NCBI GenBank assembly: GCA_038501785.1
Contig: JBAMJR010000086.1
Span: forward strand, 225,001 to 289,000
Direction of reading: 5' to 3'
DNA: 64,000 nucleotides
Source: Myoxocephalus aenaeus
Lineage: Eukaryota > Chordata > Actinopteri > Perciformes > Cottidae
Below are positions 38,132-47,094 of this stretch, one piece after another (the first letter of the stretch is position 1; every line of letters starts with the position of its first letter). The position numbers were made by a program, and so were the translations under genes. The notes below the pieces were generated by a model, which had not been told where the DNA came from, searched no databases, and was given only the letters and a program-made list of their open reading frames with translations.

Positions 38132-38853
38132 CTGCAACAGACATCGATGAGTGTGTCGCTTCGGCCCAGCCGTGTAGCCCGGGACTCGACTGCATCAACA
38201 CCGTGGGATCCTACGTTTGCCAGAGGAAGATAATATGCAGCCGCGGCTACCACGCCAGTGTTGACGGATCCCGATGCGTCGGTATGATTTGTAGTTTGTC
38301 GCACGTGAAGAATGTGTCACGTTGTTTTTGATGCACAGACTTGAAGACACTCAAGAGCATTGTTTTTTTCTCTCCAGTGCAGCAAAGAAATAAATCACAT
38401 TACTTCACTGAGGAGAGTTTAAAAAAAAAGAAAAACTGACGTTCATTCATGGAAGTGGTGGCAGCTGAACGTCATCATTGTTATTTCCCCCCGCATCTTT
38501 TTCTGTGGCGTGTGTCTTGCAGATGTGGACGAGTGTCAGAGCAGTCTGCATCGGTGCGGGGAGGGCCAGCTGTGCCACAATCTGCCCGGTTCCTATCGCT
38601 GTGAATGCCAGACCGGCTACCAGTTCGACTCGTTCAGGAGGATGTGTGTCGGTAGGTCGGACAAGTTTCTTTTTTTAAAGAACTTAAAAGTGGTGCTTTA
38701 CGTATTTTGCCCTCACTCCCCTCCCTTCATCACTTGTGCACACCTTTCGCACCCCCACCCCCCCGTACAGCCGCCCCCTCTTCGTTGCCTGCGTCCTCTG
38801 TGCCGCTCCTGTTTTATTATTCTGCAGTGTGAGAGCCGCTGCCGTTTCCCAGG

Positions 38854-38886
<33 letters not shown>

Positions 38887-41382
38887 CTCCTGCGTCAGCC
38901 ACTGGTCACATCTCCTGCAGCAGAGGACCGATTCACCGTGTTGTGACTCCTCATAATAATAGACTCCGCTCGAGTGTTTAGACTATCAGCAGGCAGCTGG
39001 GCCCCCGCTCACAACACGCACACGCCCCTCAGTTCCACACACGTGAGCGCAAACACACGAATGCAGGACACGCTTGCAGAGGTATGATGACACTGCTTCT
39101 TCCTCTCAGATGTAAATGAGTGCTGGCGCTACCCGGGCCGCCTGTGTGCCCAGACCTGCGAGAACACCCCGGGCTCCTTTGAGTGCTCGTGTACCACCGG
39201 CTTCCGCTTATCCGGCGATGGCAAGAACTGTGAAGGTGTGTGTGTGTGTGTGTCTGTGTGTGTGTGTACGTGTCGGAGCATGCGGTTGCATGTTTTTTTG
39301 TGTGAACGTGCGAGAGAAAATATGCCTGTGTGTGTGTACGTGCTTTGTTGGTGTGTACATGCATGAACAGTGCAGATTCCTAGATACATGTTGCTGAGGA
39401 GGGGTGCACTCTCTATCATGCCATGCCTTCAAGCGCAAACCAGTAAAAAAAAAACATAATTGGCTTAATAACAACACCGTGTTTATGTGTTAGGATGAAT
39501 ACACTGACGATGCTTTGATGGAGTGAATGGTGACAGTAATGAGCTCCAACCTCTAATCTCCAGATGTGAATGAGTGCTTGGCCAGCCCCTGCAGTCAGGA
39601 GTGTGCCAACATCTACGGCTCCTACCAGTGCTACTGCCGGCAGGGCTACCACCTCCGGGAGGACGGGCACACCTGTGAAGGTGAGGCACACCAGGACACA
39701 CAATCATATGTATACGTTACAAAGCTCATGAATCAGTTTCACGTGACTTCCTTCCTCCTTGTCCTCACCTCCAGACATGGACGAGTGCTCCCAGAGCGTC
39801 GGCCACCTGTGCACCTATAAGTGTGTGAATGTTCCCGGCAGTTACCAGTGTGCTTGTCCCGAATACGGATACAGCATGTCTCCCAACGGACGCTCTTGCA
39901 GAGGTTAATATCAGCAATATCATAAAAAAAACGCATATACACACACATTATACTGTGTGTGTGTATGGAGGCTGCTGCAGGCTATGTTTAGGCTTCTTAA
40001 ACCCAACCAAACTGTGACTCGAAAATGGAAAAAGTTATATTAATAACTCAACTAACTTTAAAAACCAATATCCTGGGTGATGGTCTTGAGCCGGATCCAT
40101 TCATCCACCACATCTGTCTGTCCATATTTATACTACAATAACTATTACTCCTACGACTCAATCTTAAAGCCTATTATTGCTAAATCAAGTAGCATATTCA
40201 ACTTGGGCGGCTGCTGTGTGACTATTCTCACCCCGGTTCTCAACAGCACCCATTTAACTCTTCCCAGAGTGTATAGTAATGGCTCTGCTCAGATAAATAT
40301 AATTGGTACTTTTACAGTGGCTCAGTAATTACACAGACTGTAAAACTTTATTGGCCTAGAAATATTGTCTTGCTAATTTAATTATAATTTAGTTCCCTCC
40401 CACGCGGACTAGTTTTTTTGTCTTACATGTCTCTGCAAGGAGGCTCTTCCTCACAGTTCAATTGTGCCGTGACTAACGCGCCTTCCCTCCGTCTCCAGGC
40501 AGTAAACCAGCCCTTGTGCATTAACTGTGTGCTTTAGATATCGACGAGTGTTCCACGGGGGCCCATAACTGCTCTCTGGCTGAGACCTGCTACAACATCC
40601 AGGGAGGATACCGCTGCCTCTCCGTCGACTGTCCACCCAACTACCGCAAAGTCTCCGACACGTAAGACATTACATCAGTTGAAAACACATTCCAGTGTTC
40701 TGTATGATGGCCTCTCTGATCCTTACATGAGCGTGACCCTCTGTCAGGTCGTATGATGCATTTGGGGGAGGATGTTTTTTCTTTAAAAAAACAGGAAGGG
40801 GCGAGGAAGTAAAATGACAAGAAACATCCATTTGAAGTAGATCAGGACAACTTGTCAGCGTTAGATGGCATCAATCGGTTTCGCGGATATCATGCACAAT
40901 ACCATGTGCAATTGTACTTTTTATCACTTAAAATAATAATAATTATTATAATCAATAGCATTGCACATGCACAATATTACTTTTTTAGTTAGTTTACTTA
41001 TTTAACTATATGCATTTTGTATTGTTATTCTATAGGCACATAGTTATAACTGTATTATTCTTATACACGTTATATGTATTACTCATTTCCTTCAAGATAA
41101 ATAAAGTTCTATCTTTCTACATTTTTGCGGAATCTGCTACATTCATACATTCTTTGTTTGCTTTATCATTCTCTGCTGATGACCTTCCCCTATAAGACAA
41201 TAAATTGTTTGTGTGTTTTTGTGTGTGTTTTATTCAGTCAATCATTACAATACAATATTCTATATAATATACAAAACCGAAAGACTGAAAAGGTATAGGT
41301 AGAAGCAAAAATGCTCATATATTCCTATCCTAAATTATTATTATCAATTAAATCAGATAATTCATTTGAAATAAATATAATA

Positions 41383-41421
<39 letters not shown>

Positions 41422-41979
41422 CATCTTCCATATACATACTCTTCATTCACATTTATAACCCTCAAAAATTGAGTTGACCGTTCTTACATCCATTTTAGCG
41501 TTGTTCCATAATTGAACTCCTACAATAGAAATACATCTTCTTTTAATCCCTTTTTTTTGTTGCTTTTTTAAATCATGTACTGAATTGCCTCACATAAAGT
41601 TGCCTTTCTCCTTCCTCGTAGGCGCTGTGAGCGGATCAGCTGTCCCAACCACCTGGAGTGTCAAACCTCCCCTCTGAGGATCACCTACTACTACCTCAGC
41701 TTCCAGTCCAACATCGTCATCCCCGCTCAGATCTTCCGCATCGGGCCCTCCCCGGCCTACTCGGGAGACAACGTCATCGTCGGCATCACGCGGGGAAACG
41801 AGGAGAACTACTTCGGCACCCGGAAGCTGAACGCCTACACGGGCGCCGTGTACTTAAACCGGCAGGCCGAGGGGCCGCGAGATTTCTCGATCGACGTGGA
41901 CATGAAGCTCTGGAGACAGGGGACGTTTACCACTTTCCAGGCCAAGATCTTCGTCTTCATCACGGCCAACTCCCTCTAA
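19049..41979 (+). CDS. fbln2: fibulin-2, complete coding region over 16 exons
   Basis: Fibulin-2 is a secreted calcium-binding matrix glycoprotein that bridges fibronectin, elastin/fibrillin and basement-membrane proteins. Coding exons: 19055-20405, 28007-28121, 28550-28679, 30401-30596, 31476-31694, 32359-32470, 32926-33030, 33752-33883, 37244-37381, 38141-38281, 38523-38651, 39110-39235, 39564-39680, 39775-39903, 40538-40661, 41622-41979. The product is about 1,206 residues (human about 1,184-1,231): signal peptide 1-22, Cys-rich N domain to about 165, Cys-free Ser/Thr/acidic segment to 450, three anaphylatoxin-like motifs, ten EGF modules (most calcium-binding, D-I/V-N/D-E-C) and a fibulin C-terminal domain. 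Phases agree at every junction, but exon 6 needs a one-base correction at a C6 run (32424-32429): as written, the frame meets a TGA at 32466. One intron has a GC donor. The start ATG at 19055 has A at -3. Confidence 0.96.
20450..21300 (+). repeat. interspersed repeat family B, copy 1
   Basis: GTTTTATTTAGTGTATAATC, then GCCGCCATGTTTCTACAG, TAGCCCAGAACAGACAAACC and ACACTGGCTCTAGA is a very common repeat of percomorph fish. A shorter copy lies at 27175. The right boundary is uncertain. Confidence 0.6.
25348..26080 (+). repeat. interspersed repeat family A, copy 1 (split by a hAT-like insertion)
   Basis: Runs from CAGGGGGCGACTCCTCTTG, through ATTTAGTAAATGATGGTC, GGGCGGGGCTACCTTGTGAT, CTCGTGTCACTTCTGATTGC and AAAGATGGCGACGGCC, to ACGGGTGACGTCACAGTGA. 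The same series recurs near 46400-46950 (reverse), 56220-56680 and 63600-63900. Confidence 0.7.
25447..25778. mobile_element. 332-bp non-autonomous hAT-type element with 8-bp target-site duplication
   Basis: The left end is CAGTGGTTCTCAAATGGGGG; the right end, reversed, reads TAGTGGTTCTCCACC, giving imperfect terminal inverted repeats of hAT type (CAGTGGTTCTCAA). Both ends are flanked by the same 8 bases, GAATAGAC (25439-25446 and 25779-25786), the hAT target-site length. There is no transposase reading frame. It sits within repeat family A, so it inserted later. Confidence 0.8.
26640..26935 (+). repeat. interspersed repeat family C fragment
   Basis: Contains GTGATCCCTTGACCTTATCT, ATACCTGCAAAACTAATGGC and ATTCCCATTAGCCTGAG, close to the copy at 61820-62090. 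This is the abundant fish repeat whose other parts read 'TTAGCATGCTAAC' and 'CAATCCATCCAACAGT'. Confidence 0.5.
26940..27000 (+). repeat. possible tRNA-derived SINE head
   Basis: TGTGGCTCAGTGGTAGAGCC resembles a Pol III A-box region, followed by GTGGTCCTTCAATCAGAG, which recurs (GTCGTCCTTCAATCAGAG) at about 53056. The B-box half is degraded. Confidence 0.4.
27175..27400 (+). repeat. interspersed repeat family B, copy 2
   Basis: Contains ATTTATTTAGTGCATAATCA, GCCATGTTTCTACAGCGACC, CACAACGGACAAAGCCATTC, TGTAGTTCTCCTCCGTGCTT and GGCGGGAACC, parallel to 20460-20660. Confidence 0.55.
28007..28121 (+). CDS. fbln2: fbln2 coding exon 2: anaphylatoxin-like motif I
   Basis: Encodes residues 451-489 (VPAKELLKTCCETGEKWAS, then HCNNMEPP). 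The CC...C pattern opens the anaphylatoxin-like region (human LLATCCAAGQQWA). The acceptor is TTATAG|TT (phase 1 in) and the donor TGCTG|GTAAGG (phase 2). Confidence 0.93.
28550..28679 (+). CDS. fbln2: fbln2 coding exon 3: anaphylatoxin-like motif II
   Basis: Encodes residues 489-532 (WTSQQQCCRGFLREGRCLAG ... SDKCGIDSYK), matching human CRTAQRHCCVSYLQEKSCMAG ... CGISLYK. The acceptor is CTGCCAG|G. The donor is TACAAG|GCAAGC, a GC-AG intron; no GT donor fits the conserved junction into exon 4. Confidence 0.93.
28680..30400 (+). other. fbln2 intron with GC donor, carrying family C repeat
   Basis: Starts with GCAAGC and ends in CCCGCAG. The 29560-30260 part is a reverse-oriented family-C repeat with repeated GCATGCTAAC and GGATCACCAAAGTC motifs. 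Confidence 0.6.
29560..30260 (-). repeat. interspersed repeat family C, long copy
   Basis: Contains GCTAAATGCTAACGTCAGCA, TGCTAACAGGCTCACAATGA, TGGCACTAGAGGAAAAG, GGATCACCAAAGTCCTTA, TTTTATGGCAATCCATCTGA and AAAGCGGTGGACCC. It is the same arrangement as 35850-36320. It lies inside an fbln2 intron and ends about 140 bases before exon 4. Confidence 0.65.
30401..30596 (+). CDS. fbln2: fbln2 coding exon 4: anaphylatoxin-like motif III
   Basis: Encodes residues 533-597 (ECCDCCSLGLQFLREGHRCE ... LGFHCRQVFLTCC), matching human QCCDCCGLGLRVRAEGQSCE, then a polar linker. The acceptor is CCCGCAG|GAG and the donor AAAA|GTACTG, phase 1. Confidence 0.94.
31476..31694 (+). CDS. fbln2: fbln2 coding exon 5: linker and EGF 1
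   Basis: Residues 598-670: an acidic linker (EERDGENAAEGPREAED), then EGF 1, DVDECLVYQGRICHHRCVNT, then PGSYRCECLPGYALQ with six Cys. The acceptor follows a CT-rich tract (GCCGTAG|TA); the donor is CAAG|GTAAAA, phase 1. Confidence 0.94.
32359..32470 (+). CDS. fbln2: fbln2 coding exon 6: linker and first Cys of EGF 2, with apparent +1 frameshift
   Basis: The upstream frame reads ETVDEENRLKEDDRAAVEP as an acidic/Pro linker. If it is continued, the end becomes RRPTEPL and a TGA stop (32466-32468), and the first Cys of EGF 2 is lost. Dropping one base at the C6 run 32424-32429 gives a Pro-rich end finishing NPCE. That supplies the missing Cys and joins in phase 1 to GNGPCEQYC of the next exon, parallel to human PNTCKDNGPCKQVC. 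The acceptor is TTCCGCAG|AG and the donor GAAG|GTTAGA. Confidence 0.85.
32926..33030 (+). CDS. fbln2: fbln2 coding exon 7: EGF 2
   Basis: Residues 708-742: GNGPCEQYCTSVDGRPQCSC, then FPGFSLLVADGRSCE, matching human NGPCKQVCSTVGGSAICSC. This EGF lacks the calcium-binding DxNEC start. Acceptor TTTTTAG|GA, donor GAGG|GTAAGG; phase 1 at both ends. Confidence 0.95.
33752..33883 (+). CDS. fbln2: fbln2 coding exon 8: calcium-binding EGF 3
   Basis: Residues 743-786: DVNECLSGNVCPSGERCVNT, then AGSYICQRPITCPPGYQ. A symmetric phase-1 exon; acceptor ATCCAG|AC, donor GAAG|GTACGG. Confidence 0.95.
34991..35165. repeat. minisatellite, 35-bp unit x 5
   Basis: Unit AGAGAATGTTCACATATTGT + GTTATGATTTGGGTT starts at 34991, 35026, 35061, 35096 and 35131. 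The last four copies are identical by eye; the first differs at GAGC for GTGT. Confidence 0.95.
35850..36320 (-). repeat. interspersed repeat family C, copy in fbln2 intron
   Basis: Contains GCTAGCTGCTCTGTGAGGCT, GATGGCACTAGATGAAAGGT, GGCAATCCATCCAACAGTCG, CCAGAGTCATTAGGATTCAT, AGCAGTTGTTGAGATATTTT and GACCGAAGTGGTCGGACC, parallel to 29560-30260. Confidence 0.65.
36752..36776. repeat. (AC)n microsatellite
   Basis: About twelve AC units in an fbln2 intron. Confidence 0.9.
37244..37381 (+). CDS. fbln2: fbln2 coding exon 9: calcium-binding EGF 4
   Basis: Residues 787-832: DINECAQRSHNCGLDFECVN, then AEGSFGCKPKPRCPAGF. A symmetric phase-1 exon; acceptor TCAACAG|AT, donor ATCG|GTAAGG. Confidence 0.95.
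37583..37608. repeat. (GTGA)n tetranucleotide microsatellite
   Basis: About six GTGA units followed by a short CACA run, in an fbln2 intron. Confidence 0.85.
37915..37959. repeat. (AC)n microsatellite
   Basis: About 20 AC units with one ACGC interruption, in an fbln2 intron. Confidence 0.9.
38101..38129 (+). repeat. (TC)14 microsatellite forming a splice-acceptor pyrimidine tract
   Basis: Fourteen TC units run up to 11 bases before the exon 10 acceptor (CTGCAACAG|AC at 38140), so the microsatellite supplies most of the polypyrimidine tract. Confidence 0.9.
38141..38281 (+). CDS. fbln2: fbln2 coding exon 10: calcium-binding EGF 5
   Basis: Residues 833-879: DIDECVASAQPCSPGLDCIN, then TVGSYVCQRKIICSRGYHAS, matching human INTVGSYTCQRNPLICARGYHAS. 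A symmetric phase-1 exon; donor GTCG|GTATGA. Confidence 0.95.
38523..38651 (+). CDS. fbln2: fbln2 coding exon 11: calcium-binding EGF 6
   Basis: Residues 880-922: DVDECQSSLHRCGEGQLCHN, then LPGSYRCECQTGYQFD, matching human HRCGEGQVCHNLPGSYRCDC. A symmetric phase-1 exon; acceptor CTTGCAG|AT, donor GTCG|GTAGGT. Confidence 0.95.
38855..38885. repeat. (GCT)10 trinucleotide microsatellite
   Basis: An uninterrupted CTG/CAG repeat of about ten units in the intron between EGF 6 and EGF 7 exons. Confidence 0.9.
39110..39235 (+). CDS. fbln2: fbln2 coding exon 12: calcium-binding EGF 7
   Basis: Residues 923-964: DVNECWRYPGRLCAQTCENT, then PGSFECSCTTGFRLSGDG. A symmetric phase-1 exon; acceptor CTCTCAG|AT. 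The donor GAAG|GTGTGT is itself the first unit of a GT microsatellite. Confidence 0.95.
39236..39268 (+). repeat. (GT)n microsatellite overlapping a splice donor
   Basis: About sixteen GT-like units interrupted by one CT begin exactly at the exon 12 donor. Confidence 0.9.
39564..39680 (+). CDS. fbln2: fbln2 coding exon 13: calcium-binding EGF 8
   Basis: Residues 965-1003: DVNECLASPCSQECANIYGS, then YQCYCRQGYHLREDGHTCE, almost identical to human CSQECANIYGSYQCYCRQGY. A symmetric phase-1 exon; acceptor CTCCAG|AT, donor GAAG|GTGAGG. Confidence 0.96.
39775..39903 (+). CDS. fbln2: fbln2 coding exon 14: EGF 9
   Basis: Residues 1004-1046: DMDECSQSVGHLCTYKCVNV, then PGSYQCACPEYGYSMSPNGR. A symmetric phase-1 exon; acceptor CTCCAG|AC, donor AGAG|GTTAAT. 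Confidence 0.95.
40538..40661 (+). CDS. fbln2: fbln2 coding exon 15: calcium-binding EGF 10
   Basis: Residues 1047-1088: DIDECSTGAHNCSLAETCYN, then IQGGYRCLSVDCPPNYRKVS. The acceptor is GCTTTAG|AT and the donor GACAC|GTAAGA, phase 2, splitting a Thr codon. Confidence 0.95.
41387..41417. repeat. (AT)n microsatellite
   Basis: About fifteen AT units in the last fbln2 intron. Confidence 0.9.
41622..41979 (+). CDS. fbln2: fbln2 coding exon 16: fibulin C-terminal domain and stop
   Basis: Residues 1088-1206: RCERISCPNHLECQTSPLRI, IPAQIFRIGPSPAYSGDNV, EENYFGTRKLNAYTGAVYL and DMKLWRQGTFTTFQAKIFVF, the fibulin-type C-terminal module shared by fibulins 1-5. The acceptor is CCTCGTAG|G; TAA is at 41977-41979. 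Confidence 0.97.
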
Positions 41980-42690
41980 CAGTTAGAGGTGTGCCGTGGC
42001 CACGAAGGACCTTTTCCTGCCGCTATTTAACGATGTCACCAAGCGCACCGCTGTCCGCCATGATCGGTTTGAGTGGTTACTCTCTCTCGTCCAGTTGAAG
42101 TTAATATGCAAACATTGCTGTTAGAGTAGTGGAATATCCAGAAAGAAACGGCTTCACGTCAGTGTCTGTTTTCACCACAATTGCATAAAAAAACGTCTGT
42201 AATTATCTTTATTTCCCCTTATTTCTCACTTGAATTGCTATTGTGCACGCCATTAACTTCCATGGCTCTAAAGACCCATCCACTCTCTCCAAAAGCCATT
42301 AAAATCTGAATCCAAAAATAATAACGTTGGAGCTGCAAAGATATTTATTACGCCACCCGGATGAAACAATTTGCCACTGTTTTTGATTATCGTAACCAGA
42401 TGTAAAGCATAAAAGTGATCAGCTTTCTGCTCACGGTCTGCTCTGTGGTGAAAGCAGAAGAAATTGTTTTGTAAGAGTTTCACGTCTCTTTTCTTTCACC
42501 CTGCGCTGCTGTTTTTGTTTTGTCTTTGAAGTATTCCATATTATATAATTTTATATTACTCTACATGGTGTATTTTTTGGTATCCCTGTAATCAGACACA
42601 TGATAAATGGATGTATTATATATTTCTTATGCTAGATTTATAAGTTGTTGCAAAGTATTTTAGTAAAACAATAAAAAACAAAACACCAAT
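41980..42690 (+). other. fbln2: fbln2 3' UTR
   Basis: About 700 bases between the stop codon and the first good poly(A) signal, with no other feature seen. The cleavage site is inferred. Confidence 0.6.
42670..42675 (+). promoter_or_regulatory. fbln2: AATAAA poly(A) signal of fbln2
   Basis: The first AATAAA after the fbln2 stop codon, in an A-rich context, about 690 bases downstream of it. Confidence 0.6.
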
Positions 42691-43573
42691 GTGATTTTGT
42701 GAGAATTGGCTCATTTGATTTATAAGGAGGAATATTATTTGTAATTCTCAAACTTTGAGTACATGCCGCTTTTATATGCTGTAGTGAACGTTGTTAAAAT
42801 ATAAAACCCCCTCTTGTCAGGGCATGTCACAGCCAATATTCATGCATATTTATTTACATACCTGTTCACACCTTGAATCCACCATGAGCGTCGTCCATCA
42901 ACTATGATAAAGCAATGATCATGTTTGATATCTGAAATTGAAACGATTACAATCCTCTTGTATGTTTGTGACATCTTGTTGGCTCCATCTCCAACACAGC
43001 AGATTGTAACATGGAAAGAGTTACACTCCCACCTAGAGGATAAAAACAGAACTACACCCTCATGTTTTGGCTTCCTCCCAAAGAACTTATACAACAGAAA
43101 AAGTCTGTAAAAAAAAAAACAGAGAAATGTGCGTCGAATTACTTTTTATTTAGAAAGAATTTGAGCCAATTTGATGAATAATTTGAAGACGACATAACTG
43201 GGGTGATTTTCTTTTTAAAATGCTCTACTTTAAGCTATTCGGGGATCTTCTGCACCTTCTCAGAGTTCGGTGAACCTCCCAGACCTGCTGTAATCACAGG
43301 AAAGGGTGTGTGTGTGTCTCCGTGACAGCTGTATTAATGCGTGCTGCACATCCAAACAGAGCTGCTCCCTCACACGAGTTACACCGAAGGTCAACAGAAG
43401 AGACTGATTTCTGTGATTTTTCTGCACTCCTTTTAGTCCCTTACTCTCCTCCGTTGGTGACAACAATAATAGCCGGTTACTCCCAAAAAAGAGTGGAGGA
43501 AACATTCAATAGAGCTCTTGTTATTGTTCCAGTCTAAGACGTTCCTCCCGACATAACTCATAATAATAGCTAC

Positions 43574-43622
43574 GTGTGTGTGTGTGTGTGTGCGTGCGTG
43601 TGTGTGTGTGTGTGTGTGTGTG
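43574..43622. repeat. (GT)n microsatellite
   Basis: About 24 GT units with two GC interruptions. Confidence 0.9.
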
Positions 43623-46399
43623 AATGGCTCAAGCTCTCAAACACACCCAGAGAGTGAGATGCCACTCTTGGTATGTACAGCACACTACGAGCCCTGGAGC
43701 TGTGATTGATGTCTCTTTCCCCTAATTAGCTTTATCTGCTCTTCAAGATTAGGTGGTGCTGTGTTTCAGGGACAGTGAATCACGCATCCCCAGACAGCGG
43801 AAGACACACACATCTATTATGGGTTCGAGGGACACTGACAGGAAGTTTTGAAATGTATCTGGACAAAAGAAGAGGGGCCGTAAGAGAGTCGGGTAGTTCC
43901 AGAAGAGGCCGTGCTCACTTTGTTCAAGCTCATTGGGCCGGCAGAGATATCTACGATAACCAATCTTGAGTACGTTACATCAGACAGAGTGCCTTTAATG
44001 ATGTGATGCGGCAGACTCTCTGCGTTAAAGGCATTCGTCTTTGGTTGCAGGAGACGTGACGGGCGCTCTGGGGGAAATCTGCAGCTCGGGAAATGAATGG
44101 GGAATGCTTTCCCTTCATCTGTAGTAAATGATGACATGCCCTTAAGCAAGGCACTCCATCCACATTGCTCCAGTGGAGATGTGCCCATTAAAAAAAAAAC
44201 ACCCGGGACTGGGCTGGTTTGACCTGGGGTTAGTCTTATTTATCATATTACTGCTGAGGTATTAACCCAAACATTGCAAACACGTATCGTCAGTTGTATA
44301 TCTACGTGTCAGTACTTGTTCCTGATTGTATATTTTCATCCTTTGCAGTTTTTGGGACAGTCTTGTTCAACAACCTGTCGAACTTGTTCAACAGTTTTAC
44401 GACTCTTGCTTGTTCGATGGATCAAAATACCCGTGTTTGGTTGAATAACCCATGTAACGTGAAAAGAAACTTGTCGGTGCTGGATGAAGTTAACCCAAAC
44501 GGGGTCAATTTGAACCCAGAGATGCACACAATCCCATTTTAGTCAGACATAAGAGGCACATATATTTAAAAAAACACATTGAGAATGGTGTGGCTGCTGT
44601 TTATCTGTTCTACTGTTAGAGAAGAAAAAAAACACAATCCACTGTGCAAGCAACTGTACAGCATCTGTCTGGGTGGAGGTCGGAGCAAAGGCGGGGAAGG
44701 GAGGTGTGTGGTGGTTGGGGGGGAGGAGGAGGAGGAGGGGGAGGGGGAGGGCAGACACACTTGTCTTTGATAGCTCAGGTGGTCATCACCTGAGGGGGAA
44801 AACGAGCGTTAATGGGCATTCTCGGCAGCAGACAAGCACGGGCTAGCGCTCCCTCTTCCCTGGCTGCCATAAACAGGGAGAAGTATGCATCATTAGATTG
44901 GGCTGAGGCTGACTACCTGCAGTCGAGCCCACCTCATACAGTAGCGAGCGGCGTGCGGAGTGCACAGACTCAGCCTCCCGGACTCCTCGCTGCGCCGCGT
45001 GATTGGCTGGGTCGGAAACGTTGGCCTCGAAGCTCAGCACGTGTGATTGGTCACTTTGAGTCCCATGCACCGTGCACCGAGTTATTACTGTAGATGATGT
45101 TGTGTGTCAACATTTCCATTATAAGCAATTAAATTGACGGTAGGGTGCAATGATTGAGCGTTGCCTGAACAGCTTGATCACATCAAGTAGAGACAACGGG
45201 AGTTGCCTCTGAGAAAAGGAAACAGTAGATGAGTTTATTTAAAGGATATGTGGCAGATATGATTTCCAGGTGGGGGGTTTACATAAAAGTGGCCTGTGCA
45301 TGAAAAGACACATTGGCGAGCCCAGAGGAAAACATCAGTTAAAGTTAAGGGTAGAAAAGGACAGACATCTAGTTTGTCTTTACTCTGTATGGAGAAAAGA
45401 AAGGAAGAGCTGAGAAATGCAGAAAGAAAGACGGCGAGAGAGGAATTTGCCTGAGAGGTGAATGAAGGAAGGTATGTGAGGTTGTCTGTCACGTCGAAGG
45501 CGCCTGATAGCTCTGACTGGGTGTCATCTTATCACACTTCGGGCAGATATTGCACCACATCCCTAATGTTCCACCTTTCTGGAAAGGAATCGATGGAGCC
45601 GCGTGCGCAGAAAGGTCTCCCCGATCGTTTGGCCTCCGGTCTGACCTGCGAGGCGGCCAGAAGGAAGAGATCCGGGTTAGAGATACAGGAGAAGGCAAAG
45701 CTCATTGACCTGAGGGGGAAGCTTTTCTCCAGGGCTCCCTGGGTGTGAGGATTTACTGGAGTCCTAATCACAGGTCGACACCTTGGAAACAGCTTCTCTG
45801 ACCAATGGGAGACGAGCTGCAGACGATGCTTTGCCTTGTTAACCCGCCACTCTGACAGAATGCAATGCCAGACATCCTCGGCATGTGTGACTTTTGACAT
45901 CACAAACCGTGTTATTTACCTTCTGGATGTACTGTATGGACTCCCTCAGAATACGGGTGCATTTCTGGGACCGTATAGTACGAAATGTGTCCGTAAAGTG
46001 TACAATTATATTATATGTAGTGGTGTGTGGCCATGCTGATAGTTTTGGATGTATTATACCTGTTTTAAGATATGGTGCCACCCCAGTTCAATGGAAGGGA
46101 ATATAATTAACTTTCTGCGCTGATGGCATTGAACAATTAGACTTATTTAGCTTCTTTTTTTTTTATGTAACTTTTTCCATAGTTAGGTCCCATGTTGACA
46201 GCTGAGCTAAATTGCACTGAGGGAGACGCTCAAAGAAAAGCTTTAGTCTGAATGCCGCATATCTAAAATGCTGGGTAAATAAAAGCAAAACTATTTTCAT
46301 GGTTAAGCTTGATAAACGTATGTGAGAAATATGTTTTTTTATGTTGGTGGCATTGACAGAAATGTAAGCAGGTCTACAAGCTTGGTCCAGATTCTAGAC

Positions 46400-46950
46400 T
46401 GTATATACGAAATTGATGTAGTCACTATGATGTCATTCATTGAGTTGTGGACTGACCGTTGCCGGCTGGATTTTTGGTCCTCGGCATCTTGGCTTTTTGC
46501 AACTAAAGGTGCCATGAGAGGGCGGAGCTAATAGGTTAGAATGACACACTGCGAAAGGATTTAAGTTGTAAGACGAAAACACAGAAAACTCCCAGACCGG
46601 GCAACAACACAATAGCGACCTGTCAATCACCTTGTAGCCCCGCCCTAAAGACTACTCTGCTTTATGGTCTATTTACTGTACATCTAAATGGACCATAATG
46701 TACTAAATGAACATCACGCTGTATTGAAGAAGACTTGAAACTAGAGATTGAGACATAAACTCATGTTTACAATGTTTACTGAGGGAATACATCAAGAGAG
46801 AAGTAGAGTCATTTTCTCATATACTTCTATACAATCAGAGGAGTAGCCCCCTGGTGGTCAGGAGAGAGAATGCAGCTTTAACACATGAAGCATAGACTTC
46901 TATACAACCAGAGGAGTCGCTCCCTGGTGGTCAGGAGAGAGAATGCAGCT
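46400..46950 (-). repeat. interspersed repeat family A, copy 2 (reverse) with tandem end duplication
   Basis: Reverse of the 25348 and 56220 copies: TGTCAATCACCTTGTAGCCC, AGACTTGAAACTAGAGATTG and AACTCATGTTTACAATG. Its end module (CTTCTATACAA, then CTGGTGGTCAGGAGAGAGAA and TGCAGCTTT) occurs twice in tandem, at about 46825-46880 and 46898-46954. Confidence 0.65.
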
Positions 46951-47094
46951 TTGAATTATGATACATCTATATAGATATTCATAGTGATAAGAGGAGGAAT
47001 CATAATGTGATTTCCTGACTTTTCCTCTAGCGCCTCAGGTCTAAGTTATCCAGTGTGTACTGTATCCTAATTACAGTCATTTGGTGATATATTG

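Noticed and set aside
38736..38981. Leucine-run reading frame
   Set aside because: Produced by the CTG microsatellite in an fbln2 intron.
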